Assembly: GCA_028285415.1 (NCBI GenBank)
Contig: JANQPF010000008.1
Coordinates: 62,001-126,000, forward strand
Origin: Pseudomonadales bacterium
GTDB lineage: Bacteria > Pseudomonadota > Gammaproteobacteria > Pseudomonadales > Azotimanducaceae
DNA length: 64,000 nucleotides
Direction of reading: 5' to 3'
Part shown: piece by piece, positions 33,861-41,603 of the stretch
How positions within the stretch are numbered: position 1 is the first letter of the stretch
Layout: each line of letters opens with the position of its first letter
The notes under the pieces: model-generated
Seen by the model: only the letters and a program-made list of their open reading frames with translations
Told to the model about the DNA's origin: nothing
The model's database searches: none
Program-made: the position numbers and the translations under genes

Positions 33861-34415
33861 ATGATATTTACAGAAACGCCGCTTGCCGGGGCGTATCTGA
33901 TTGATCTCGAGCGTCGTGGCGACGGGCGTGGTTTTTTTTCCAGGGTGTTCTGTAGCAACGAGTTTGCTGAACTCAACCTGGCTACAAACTTCGTACAGGT
34001 CAACAACTCCCTTTCATCGAATCGCGGCACATTGCGAGGCATGCACTACCAGCTACCTCCTCATGCAGAAACCAAGATCGTTCGCTGCATTCAAGGTGCA
34101 CTGTGCGATACGATCATAGACATCCGCAAAGAATCCCCGACGTTCGGCCAGCACTATCAAGTCGAGCTGACGGCTGAGAACCGGCGCATGCTCTACGTGC
34201 CAAAGGGATTCGCGCATGGCTTCATTACGCTGACCGACGATACCGAAGCTTTTTACTTCACAGACGAGTTTTACTCGCCCGACTCGGAACGAGGTATACG
34301 CTGGAACGATCCAACTTTCGGCATCACGTGGCCGATCGAACCCACCGAAATCTCGGACAAAGACGCGGAGCATCGGGATTTCGATCCCTCGTTTCATCTT
34401 CCCACGCAAAGCTAA
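33861..34415 (+). CDS. RmlC-like NDP-4-keto-6-deoxyhexose 3,5- (or 3-) epimerase
   Basis: 184 aa, family length. The cupin fold shows 'DGRGFFSRVFCSNEF' near the N-terminus, 'NNSLSSNRGTLRGMHYQ' with the catalytic His (about 58), 'KIVRCIQGALCDTIIDIR' (about 73-90) and 'MLYVPKGFAHGFITL' (about 112-126), closely matching dTDP-4-dehydrorhamnose 3,5-epimerases. Because the preceding activating enzyme is a cytidylyltransferase, the substrate may be a CDP-linked keto-sugar rather than dTDP. No RmlA, RmlB or RmlD homologue was recognised nearby. Confidence 0.88.
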   Translation: MIFTETPLAGAYLIDLERRGDGRGFFSRVFCSNEFAELNLATNFVQVNNSLSSNRGTLRGMHYQLPPHAETKIVRCIQGALCDTIIDIRKESPTFGQHYQVELTAENRRMLYVPKGFAHGFITLTDDTEAFYFTDEFYSPDSERGIRWNDPTFGITWPIEPTEISDKDAEHRDFDPSFHLPTQS

Positions 34416-34424
34416 CAAGACCAG

Positions 34425-35378
34425 ATGCGGATACTGTTGACCGGCGCAAGTTCATTTACCGGATACTGGTTCGCAAGCGAGCTGGCAAAAGCCGGGCACG
34501 ACGTTGTCGCGACTTTTCAGGGTAAAGCCGAATCCTACGAAGGCGTTCGACAGGCCAGGCTGGGGGCAGTTGCGGATCTCTGTACAACCGTTTACGAATG
34601 TTCCTTCGGCACCAAACGCTTCATAGATCTAGTGCGAAGTGAAAGCGCCTGGGACGCACTCTGTCACCATGCCGCGAACGTGCACAACTACCGTAGCCCT
34701 GACTTCGACATCAACGCAGCCTTGGCTGGTAACACCCATAATATGCGCGAAGTGTTGGAAGATATGGCGCAACGAGGCTGCAAACGGGTGATCCACACTG
34801 GGTCCGTTTTCGAAAAAGGAGAGGGTGCGGGATCCGCCGATTTACCCTCATTTTCGCCGTATGCGGTTTCTAAATCTCTGTCAGCCGAGATAATCAATTA
34901 CTACGCCGGTGAGTACGGTCTGCACTCTGGGAAATTTGTCATCCCCAACCCGTTCGGCCCATACGAAGAGCCACGATTCACGCACTACCTGATGCAAACA
35001 TGGGCGCGCGGTGAGGTCGCATCCGTCAATACCCCAGCATATGTACGGGACAACATTCACGTCAGTTTGCTCGCTGGTGCCTATGTGGACTTCGTCCAGA
35101 ATACTCCTGCAACAGCTGGCACAAGCAGAACAAACCCAAGCGGCTACATCGAGAGCCAGGGACAATTCGCCGAACGTTGTGCGCAGATCATGCGTTCAAA
35201 AACAGGCTTTGACTGTGGCTTGCAACTTAAACAGCAGACCACGTTCGACGAACCACTGATTCGGATCAACACCGAGCCTGCATCGACAAGAGTGTCGTCG
35301 TGGTCTGAATCCAACGCGTGGGATCAGATGGCTGACTACTACGCATCGATGTTTTCCGCGTCTGCAGACCCGATCTGA
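34425..35378 (+). CDS. NAD-dependent epimerase/reductase (SDR)
   Basis: 317 aa. The N-terminal Rossmann motif is 'MRILLTGASSFTGYWFASEL'. 'VIHTGSVFEKGEG' and 'YAVSKSLSAEIINYY' (Tyr-x3-Lys, about 145-150) give the SDR catalytic residues, and 'FVIPNPFGPYEEPR' is typical of sugar-nucleotide SDRs. It starts 9 nt after the RmlC-like gene and ends 2 nt before the Alg14-like gene, so the whole block is one operon. It could be the final 4-keto-reductase of the deoxysugar pathway. Confidence 0.8.
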   Translation: MRILLTGASSFTGYWFASELAKAGHDVVATFQGKAESYEGVRQARLGAVADLCTTVYECSFGTKRFIDLVRSESAWDALCHHAANVHNYRSPDFDINAALAGNTHNMREVLEDMAQRGCKRVIHTGSVFEKGEGAGSADLPSFSPYAVSKSLSAEIINYYAGEYGLHSGKFVIPNPFGPYEEPRFTHYLMQTWARGEVASVNTPAYVRDNIHVSLLAGAYVDFVQNTPATAGTSRTNPSGYIESQGQFAERCAQIMRSKTGFDCGLQLKQQTTFDEPLIRINTEPASTRVSSWSESNAWDQMADYYASMFSASADPI

Positions 35379-35380
35379 TC

Positions 35381-35824
35381 ATGCGAATCCTCGCCGTTTC
35401 TTCAGGTGGCGGCCACTGGGTTGAATTACTGCGATTGTTGCCTGCGTTCGAACAACACGAGCTGCAGTTCGTCACGGTGAACGCAACTTACCGGCATGAG
35501 GTCGAGGCACATGCATTCCAAGTCGTGCGCGACGCGACACGTTGGAACCCAATGGGTTTAGTCGTTGTCGCTGCGCAGCTCTCACGTATCGTTCTGAAAA
35601 CACGACCCGACATTGTCATTACGACCGGCGCTGCGCCAGGATTGTTGGCGCTGGCGATCGGCAAATTGGCAGGCGCAAAAACCATCTGGTTGGACAGCAT
35701 AGCGAATGTCGACGAGCTCTCAGGCTCTGGACGCCTGGCGAAATGGTGCGCTGATTTATGGTTAACTCAATGGGAGCATCTCGCTAAAGATGGTGGACCG
35801 GAATACGCGGGTAGAGTTTTATGA
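35381..35824 (+). CDS. Alg14/PssD-like membrane-anchor subunit of a split glycosyltransferase
   Basis: 147 aa, beginning 'MRILAVSSGGGHWVELLRLLP', the hallmark start of Alg14-type proteins. A hydrophobic segment 'GLLALAIGKLAGAKTIWLDS' follows. In this family the subunit provides the acceptor-binding half and recruits the catalytic Alg13-type partner to the membrane. The partner starts within its stop codon (ATGA overlap, 35821-35824), a typical coupled arrangement. Confidence 0.88.
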   Translation: MRILAVSSGGGHWVELLRLLPAFEQHELQFVTVNATYRHEVEAHAFQVVRDATRWNPMGLVVVAAQLSRIVLKTRPDIVITTGAAPGLLALAIGKLAGAKTIWLDSIANVDELSGSGRLAKWCADLWLTQWEHLAKDGGPEYAGRVL

Positions 35825-36321
35825 TCTTCGTGACGGTGGGTCACCAGACGCCGTTTGACCGCCTCATTCACGCAGTCGACATGTGGGCTGCTGCAAATCC
35901 AGGCATCAGTATTTTCGGTCAAATTGGAGACGGCAGCTATGAACCGGAAGCCTTCCCGTTCTCTCGCTGGTTGAGTTCGGAGGACTTCGGAACACGAATA
36001 GCCGCCTCCACTGCAATCGTATCCCATGCTGGCACAGGAACAATTCTGCAGGTCTTGATGGCAGACAAACCGCTCCTGGTTCTACCTCGCCAGGCCGCAC
36101 AGAACGAAACTCGCAACGACCACCAAATCGGCACGGCCAGATACTTTTCGGAAGCTGGGCTGATCTTGTCCATCGAGGACGAAACTGAGATAGCCGGTGG
36201 CATTTCGCACCTGCTGAGTTGGCGCCCGAGCACAACAATCTCCGCGAATGCATCTCCACAACTGATCAATCGCTTGACTAGTTACATCCAACTGCAGTCA
36301 CCCGGAAAAACACGTCCATAA
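35821..36321 (+). CDS. Alg13/PssE-like donor-binding subunit of a split glycosyltransferase
   Basis: 166 aa: 'MIFVTVGHQTPFDRLIHAVD' at the N-terminus and the glycosyltransferase family 28 C-terminal block 'AIVSHAGTGTILQVLMADKPLLVLPR' (broken here as ...SHAGTGT... then ...KPLLVLPR..., about 66-91), followed by 'NDHQIGTARYF'. This is the UDP-sugar-binding half. With the Alg14-like protein it forms one GT-B enzyme, likely transferring GlcNAc, GlcA or a related sugar to a lipid-linked acceptor. Confidence 0.88.
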   Translation: MIFVTVGHQTPFDRLIHAVDMWAAANPGISIFGQIGDGSYEPEAFPFSRWLSSEDFGTRIAASTAIVSHAGTGTILQVLMADKPLLVLPRQAAQNETRNDHQIGTARYFSEAGLILSIEDETEIAGGISHLLSWRPSTTISANASPQLINRLTSYIQLQSPGKTRP

Positions 36322-36330
36322 TTCACAAGT

Positions 36331-36372
36331 TTGTAAATGCCAGCATAGGCCGCACCTGAATTGCTTTATACT
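36331..36372 (+). promoter_or_regulatory. Candidate promoter for the 36.4-41.5 kb cassette
   Basis: A TATACT box (36367-36372) lies 27 nt upstream of the ATG at 36400. TTGTA, the start of TTGTAAATG, lies 31 nt further upstream (36331-36335), echoing the ATGTAAA plus 30-31 nt plus -10 layout of the minus-strand promoters. The CTTGT half of the element is missing. The -10 box is reasonable; the link to the shared element is weak. Confidence 0.35.
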
Positions 36373-36399
36373 CATCCCGCCCAGGGTTGACATCGCAGT

Positions 36400-37527
36400 A
36401 TGGCTATCGAAGTTGTTCCCCATTCCCGAGAATTCTCGTCCGCCGTGGAGGCGTTCAACCTGCGGATGCGCGCAGGCGGATCAGAGTGGGGGTTTTACGT
36501 CGACTCGACGCCGGATTGGATACCATTCAAAGAAGGCGCACGAACGTGGCGTGAGTACCATCTCGCCGTTGAAGATCAAAAAGTTGTCAGAGGCGCTTAT
36601 GCGCTGAAGCCTCAAGAGTGGCTAGTAAACGGAGAAGTTCATTGGTTAGCCGACTGGCAGGGTCCTTTCACCGAGGCTGAAATCAACACGAAGTACAGTC
36701 CCTTGATGTTGCGCCTGGCACGGGCGGCTGAAAAACAATACCAACTGCTTTTCAGCCTGGGGCACAAGCCGGACGATGCAAGGACGCTGCAAAAGATGGG
36801 TTGGGGATTGTATGGCACCCCGTTCTGTTTTCAGGTCATCAAACCTCTCAGATTTCTCCTCAAGAACAAGTACCTGCGAACGACAAAGCTCCGTCGGTTC
36901 GCGCTGGATCTGTTCGCGTATTCCTTCGTCGGCCCGTTCGCAATGAAAACAGCAACGGCACTACTTAGGTTGTCCAACTCACGGAAGGCGCAAGAAACGC
37001 ATGTCGAGGTAGTTGACTCGTTCGGAGACTGGGCGGACGAAATATGGAAAGCTAACAAATCAGCATACGGAACCATCGCCTTCAGAGACAAAGAAGCGAT
37101 GAATACGCTGCTGCCGGCTACTGGATGGCCTCAGGGAGCGACCCGATTGAAAGTTAGTGCCGATGGGCGACCCATCGGGTGGAGCGTCGTTTTCGTCAAA
37201 CAGATGGTGGACGACAGTCGGTTCGGCTCCTTGAAAGTAGGCCTCGTGGCCGACTGCTTCGCCCACCCCGACGACGCGTTGAACGTCCTGCGCCCAACAC
37301 ATGAGTACTTGAAATCATGCGACGTGGACCTGATATGTTCGAACATGTCGCATCCAGATTGGATAAGTGGCCTGAGGAGTTTGGGCTACATCATTCTTGA
37401 AAACAGGCGCTTGTACGCGTTTTCTCCAAAGTTGAAGCGTTTGCTCGACCCTCTTAGTGAATCTGCTTGCGGCCTACATCTGACCAATCTGGACGGCCAC
37501 GGACCGCACGGGTTCGAAGCAGACTGA
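36400..37527 (+). CDS. GNAT/FemAB-like acyltransferase, function unknown
   Basis: 375 aa. I see no textbook signature, but the pattern resembles proteins with two GNAT-like lobes found in polysaccharide and PEP-CTERM loci: 'GAYALKPQEWLVNGEVHWLADW' (about 67-88), 'LLFSLGHKPDDARTLQKMGW' (about 115-134) and, in the second half, 'DGRPIGWSVVFVKQM' and 'LRSLGYIILENRRLYAFS' near the C-terminus. It likely binds an acyl-CoA or acyl/aminoacyl carrier. Its stop overlaps the start of the flavin monooxygenase by 1 nt, so it belongs to the A-domain/AurF cassette and is a candidate for moving that cassette's product onto an acceptor. Low certainty on function. Confidence 0.55.
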   Translation: MAIEVVPHSREFSSAVEAFNLRMRAGGSEWGFYVDSTPDWIPFKEGARTWREYHLAVEDQKVVRGAYALKPQEWLVNGEVHWLADWQGPFTEAEINTKYSPLMLRLARAAEKQYQLLFSLGHKPDDARTLQKMGWGLYGTPFCFQVIKPLRFLLKNKYLRTTKLRRFALDLFAYSFVGPFAMKTATALLRLSNSRKAQETHVEVVDSFGDWADEIWKANKSAYGTIAFRDKEAMNTLLPATGWPQGATRLKVSADGRPIGWSVVFVKQMVDDSRFGSLKVGLVADCFAHPDDALNVLRPTHEYLKSCDVDLICSNMSHPDWISGLRSLGYIILENRRLYAFSPKLKRLLDPLSESACGLHLTNLDGHGPHGFEAD

Positions 37528-38666
37528 TGGCTCACCCCAGTCACATCGAGCTAGATGATGCATTGATTGTCGGCGCAGGACTCGCCGGCTCTCTCCTTGC
37601 CGGAGTGCTGCGGGGGAGAGGTACCAGAGTTGATGTGATAGACAACGCGCAAACGTTCGACGAACGGGCTGGCGCCGGCATTCTCATCACCGGAAATGGT
37701 ACACGCGCACTGACCACTTTAGGCATACGTGAGCTCGACACTGCGGCCGCGCGTATCACCCAAGTGGAAATCTGCGATCAGGATGAGGGACATCTCGGCA
37801 CGGTAGACTGTACACGACCTGGCTGGCCACCATTCTTGAGCTTCCGCCACTCGCTATTGCGCCGTCTGCTGCTCCAAGATTGCCAAGTACGACATGGACT
37901 GACCGTGGACTCGATTAATCATGAGCGCCGCACGTCTGTGACGTTCTCAGATGGCTCAACTCAATCATACGATCTGGTCGTCGGGGCAGATGGGGTGCAC
38001 TCGCGCGTCCGACGCCTTTTATTTGGACAGGACTTATTGAATGACCTGGACCAATACAGCGGATACCGGTTTGTTGCTGACCTAGGATTTTGCCTCCCGC
38101 ACCCTACGACTTACATCGGCAATGGTTTAACCCTTCTGCTCGTGCCGCTTCCCAACGGAGAAACATATTGCGGAGCGGGACCGATTGTCAGCGACTGTCT
38201 GAAAGAGAGGGGGAGTGCCGTAACTACACTGAAGGAGACATTCCGTCATTTTTCGGGAGCGGCGGCAAGAGCCATCGCTTCAATAGATACCACTACCAAT
38301 CTAATCCCGAGTAAATTTTGGAACCTGCAGCAACCGACCTGGGTCAAGGGTTGTTGTTTGCTGATTGGTGATGCTGCCCACGCAATGCCCCCGACGATCT
38401 CTCAGGGCGGGTCGATGGCCTTTGAAGATGTATTGGTGTTGTTGACCTGCATTGAGCAGAACGACGACATAAGCCGCGCTCTGCTTGACTACGAATCACG
38501 ACGACGCCCGCGAGTAGAATTCGTACAACATCACTCGCTACAGCGGATCGGTGCCAACGACTACGTTTCGCCGCGAGCGGAAACCGCTCGGCGCTTCGCA
38601 ATGACCTCATTTGCCGCAGATGCTCTCGGCGACATTTGGGACAAGCTAGCTAATGAATCTCCTTGA
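37527..38666 (+). CDS. FAD-dependent monooxygenase (p-hydroxybenzoate hydroxylase fold)
   Basis: 379 aa. The ATG at 37527 overlaps the previous stop, and is chosen because the FAD dinucleotide motif 'DALIVGAGLAGSLLAGVL' begins ten residues later. The DG motif 'GADGVHSRVRRLL' (about 155-167) and the GD motif 'LLIGDAAHAMPPTISQGG' (about 278-295) complete the class A flavoprotein hydroxylase signature. It probably hydroxylates or oxidises the acyl/aminoacyl intermediate of the cassette using NAD(P)H and O2. It lies 18 nt before the adenylation gene. Confidence 0.85.
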   Translation: MAHPSHIELDDALIVGAGLAGSLLAGVLRGRGTRVDVIDNAQTFDERAGAGILITGNGTRALTTLGIRELDTAAARITQVEICDQDEGHLGTVDCTRPGWPPFLSFRHSLLRRLLLQDCQVRHGLTVDSINHERRTSVTFSDGSTQSYDLVVGADGVHSRVRRLLFGQDLLNDLDQYSGYRFVADLGFCLPHPTTYIGNGLTLLLVPLPNGETYCGAGPIVSDCLKERGSAVTTLKETFRHFSGAAARAIASIDTTTNLIPSKFWNLQQPTWVKGCCLLIGDAAHAMPPTISQGGSMAFEDVLVLLTCIEQNDDISRALLDYESRRRPRVEFVQHHSLQRIGANDYVSPRAETARRFAMTSFAADALGDIWDKLANESP

Positions 38667-38684
38667 GGAGATCGGGTACTAAAC

Positions 38685-40208
38685 ATGGTTCACCTCATCC
38701 AAGAATACCTCACAAACTCAGTTAAAAATTACCCTGACGAAATAGCGGTGTCCTGTAGAGAGGACAGTATCACCTATCGAGAACTGGACGAGCAGACAAA
38801 CATGATCGCGCACGAGTTTAAGACACTCGAGATCACCCGTGGTCAATTCGTACCTATCTTCATTCACAAAAGCATCAACTCTCTGCTGGCAATCTTTGCC
38901 ATTCTGAAGTCAGATTGTGCGTACGTGCCGATCGACACGGAATCCCCGGCCGACAGGATCTGTCAGATACTCGAAGCAACCAACGCAGACACCGTGGTCG
39001 TAGACAATGAAACCGCATCGCTGTTCGAGTCCCTCTTCGCGGACGCGGCCGTACCGGTAAACGTGCTCAACATTGACGAGATTCATGGGGCTCGTACGGA
39101 CGCCCTCGAATACGAGAATCTCTCGATAGACGTCGCCTATGCACTCTTTACCTCCGGTTCGACCGGAGCACCCAAAGGGGTCATGATCAGCCACCAGATG
39201 ATTGTGGACTATATCGATTGGTGCGTGGACACATACGGCATCAAGCAGCAGGATCGAGTCGCGAATCACGCGCCGCTGTATTTCGACAATTCCACCTTCG
39301 ATATCTATGTGGCACTCAGTACCGGCGCCCAACTCCATCTGGTACACGATGAACTCAACCAGATCATGCCCAAGCTGATAACGTGGTTACAGGACAGGAA
39401 GATCACCGTATTTTTCTGCGTTCCTAGCGTGCTTTCCATACTTAAGCGTACCAAACGGGTCACCCGGGACCGCCTCGGATCTCTTCGACACGTTATTGCG
39501 GCAGGTGAGGTACTACCACCGGAGGTTGTCAGCTTCTGGATGGAACAGTTGCCGGAAGCCCAATTCACCAACATGTACGGACCCACAGAGATAACCGTAG
39601 ACTGTACCTTTCACGTTCTGAATGCCGTTCCGGGCGAAGAGGGCGTGCCTATCGGGAAGTCACGAAGGAACATGGAGGTGTTTGTCCGCGTTGCAGACGG
39701 TTCGCTGACGAACGCACCCGGCGCTGAAGGGGAAATAGCCGTTCGCGGTAAATCAGTTTCATACGGCTATCTGAACAATCCAGAAAAAACAGCAGGGTCT
39801 TTCGTTCAGAATCCAGATCATGACCTCTATCACGATCCAATCTATCTGACTGGAGATTACGGTCGTTTCGCCGAGGATGCCGTCCTGTTCTACCTCGGAC
39901 GGATCGATCAACAGATCAAATACATGGGCAATCGAATCGAATTAGGTGAAATCGAAGCTGCAATTCGAAAGATTGACGGTGTAGTTGATACCGCAGTCGT
40001 TTTCCACGACGACCCTAACCTCGATGACAAGTTTATTGGCGCACTTGTTGTCGCAGAGGAAGTTTCAGTCGAAGAGATTGGTGCGTTCCTGCAGAATCAT
40101 TTGCCGGTTTATATGGTCCCTAAGAAAATTAACACGGTGGCGGACCTTCCACGTACAGCAAACGGTAAAACCGACCGGAAGAGGGCACTGAGCATCCTGG
40201 TGGGCTAA
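38685..40208 (+). CDS. Stand-alone amino acid adenylation enzyme (DltA/NRPS A-domain type)
   Basis: 507 aa, a complete A domain without carrier. Core motifs: A3 'LFTSGSTGAPKGVMISH' (about 155-171), A4 'LYFDNSTFDIYVAL' with the Asp that binds an alpha-amino group, A5 'NMYGPTEITVD', A7 'YLTGDYGRFAEDAVLFYLGR', A8 'YMGNRIELGEIEAAI' and A10 'PRTANGKTDRK'. It should activate an amino acid as aminoacyl-AMP and load the separate carrier protein at 41215. The specificity residues read by eye are DNFFIAMVDK, which match no code I can name. Its position directly before AurF and a carrier suggests oxygenation of a carrier-bound amino acid. Confidence 0.9.
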   Translation: MVHLIQEYLTNSVKNYPDEIAVSCREDSITYRELDEQTNMIAHEFKTLEITRGQFVPIFIHKSINSLLAIFAILKSDCAYVPIDTESPADRICQILEATNADTVVVDNETASLFESLFADAAVPVNVLNIDEIHGARTDALEYENLSIDVAYALFTSGSTGAPKGVMISHQMIVDYIDWCVDTYGIKQQDRVANHAPLYFDNSTFDIYVALSTGAQLHLVHDELNQIMPKLITWLQDRKITVFFCVPSVLSILKRTKRVTRDRLGSLRHVIAAGEVLPPEVVSFWMEQLPEAQFTNMYGPTEITVDCTFHVLNAVPGEEGVPIGKSRRNMEVFVRVADGSLTNAPGAEGEIAVRGKSVSYGYLNNPEKTAGSFVQNPDHDLYHDPIYLTGDYGRFAEDAVLFYLGRIDQQIKYMGNRIELGEIEAAIRKIDGVVDTAVVFHDDPNLDDKFIGALVVAEEVSVEEIGAFLQNHLPVYMVPKKINTVADLPRTANGKTDRKRALSILVG

Positions 40209-40250
40209 CCAAGGCTGCCCGCCCGGGACGTTACAAAGCGCTAACATAGC

Positions 40251-41189
40251 GTGCGTAATCCTCAACTGAAACCGATAAAAACGCGTTATCATAGCGAATC
40301 ATTTTGCGGAGCATTCCACGTGCCACATTCTGCTGCAGAGCTGGTTGACCGATTGGGGGCGATGTCCATCGAACGGGCATGGGATCCGTACACCAGTTTC
40401 GACTGGCCAGAAAGTCTGGATCCGGAGGCCGAGTACTACATGAGCCCGGAGCTCATGTCGCTATATGGCACCGAAGCCTATGAAGCGCTGAACGAGACGG
40501 ATCGAAAACGTTTGAGCTTCTACGAAATAAACAACTTTTTCAGTTTTGTGTTGCTTGGCGAACGCCCGGTCGTCGGCGGGATGACGGAAAGGATGTACCG
40601 CAAAGACACCATGGGGCCCATTACCGACTATCTTCATCATTTCATCGACGAAGAAAACAAGCACATGGTGATGTTCAGCCTGTTCTGCAACCGGTACCTC
40701 GGGCGTATTTACCCCGAGAAAAAACTTGCAATCGATCGTGAAATGGCTCCGGGCGAAGAAGACCTCGTTTTCTATTGCCGAGTTCTCATCGTCGAAGAAC
40801 TCGGCGACGTTTATAACAGAAAAATGCAAGAAGATTCACGGATCAACGAGCTGGTACGTCAGATCAACGAGTTCCATCACAGGGACGAAGCCCGCCACCT
40901 CGCCTTTGGCAGGGCGTGGGCCGCTGAGTTGTTTGAGCGACATACCCAAGATTGGTCGCCGGCCCAGCTCGAGCGTTTTCAGGATTGGCTGGCGCGGTAT
41001 TTCGCTTCCTCCTGGACGGACTTCTACAACCCCTCCGTGTACCGTGACGCGGGACTGGCTGGCGGCTATCAGCTGCGCCAGGAGGCTATTGCCCATCCCA
41101 AGCAGCGGGCTTTCAGAGCCGAAGCATCAGACAAACTCGTGAGATTCTTTTTGAAACATGGGTTCCTCAAAGAAGCTCCCGCGCTTTAG
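40251..41189 (+). CDS. AurF-family diiron N-oxygenase
   Basis: 312 aa with a GTG start and no clear ribosome-binding site; the N-terminal edge is uncertain. A full set of diiron ligands can be read: Glu92 ('YEINNF'), Glu135-x2-His138 ('EENKH'), Glu182 ('VEELGD'), His209 ('EFHHRD'), Glu213 and His216 ('DEARH'). The spacing of the last four equals that of the reference enzyme AurF. Such enzymes oxidise amines to hydroxylamine, nitroso or nitro groups; CmlI acts on an aminoaryl precursor and some relatives act on carrier-bound substrates. Here it is flanked by a stand-alone A domain and a carrier, so N-oxygenation of a tethered amino acid is the leading idea. Confidence 0.88.
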   Translation: MRNPQLKPIKTRYHSESFCGAFHVPHSAAELVDRLGAMSIERAWDPYTSFDWPESLDPEAEYYMSPELMSLYGTEAYEALNETDRKRLSFYEINNFFSFVLLGERPVVGGMTERMYRKDTMGPITDYLHHFIDEENKHMVMFSLFCNRYLGRIYPEKKLAIDREMAPGEEDLVFYCRVLIVEELGDVYNRKMQEDSRINELVRQINEFHHRDEARHLAFGRAWAAELFERHTQDWSPAQLERFQDWLARYFASSWTDFYNPSVYRDAGLAGGYQLRQEAIAHPKQRAFRAEASDKLVRFFLKHGFLKEAPAL

Positions 41190-41214
41190 AACTTAGTTAT
41201 TTCGAGACAGTAAA

Positions 41215-41484
41215 GTGACAAACAATGACATCCCACACGTGCTATCGAATTGGATTCTCGATAGAGCAAACGTCACCGACCGTGAGTTCTTTGACTCTCA
41301 AACCAAGATTATCGACGATGGCCTACTGACTTCCTTGGACGTGGTTGAACTGATTCTCTTCATCGAAGATCTGAGAGGTGAAGAGGTTGACATCGATGCG
41401 CTCGAACCCGAGTCGTTCGCGAACATTGAGACCCTTGTTGAAACTTTTTTCCCATCAGTGTCACGAGATTCCCAGATCGCATAA
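41215..41484 (+). CDS. Acyl/peptidyl carrier protein
   Basis: 89 aa, GTG start 25 nt after the AurF-like gene. The carrier fold is short and acidic; the phosphopantetheine site is Ser40 in 'DDGLLTSLDVVEL', followed by 'LILFIEDLRGEEVDID'. It is the natural partner for the adenylation enzyme at 38685 and the substrate presenter for the AurF-like and FAD enzymes. No phosphopantetheinyl transferase gene was seen in the window, so a housekeeping or Sfp-type enzyme elsewhere must activate it. Confidence 0.88.
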   Translation: MTNNDIPHVLSNWILDRANVTDREFFDSQTKIIDDGLLTSLDVVELILFIEDLRGEEVDIDALEPESFANIETLVETFFPSVSRDSQIA

Positions 41485-41603
41485 GTGCAGTTTCTTGATC
41501 AAGCTCACCTATCGATCTTCCATCAGCCAGCAGCGCGGTGTTTTTCAATGACGGATTGACCATGCTCATAACAGTCATTTTGTAGGACGCAAACGCGACA
41601 ACC

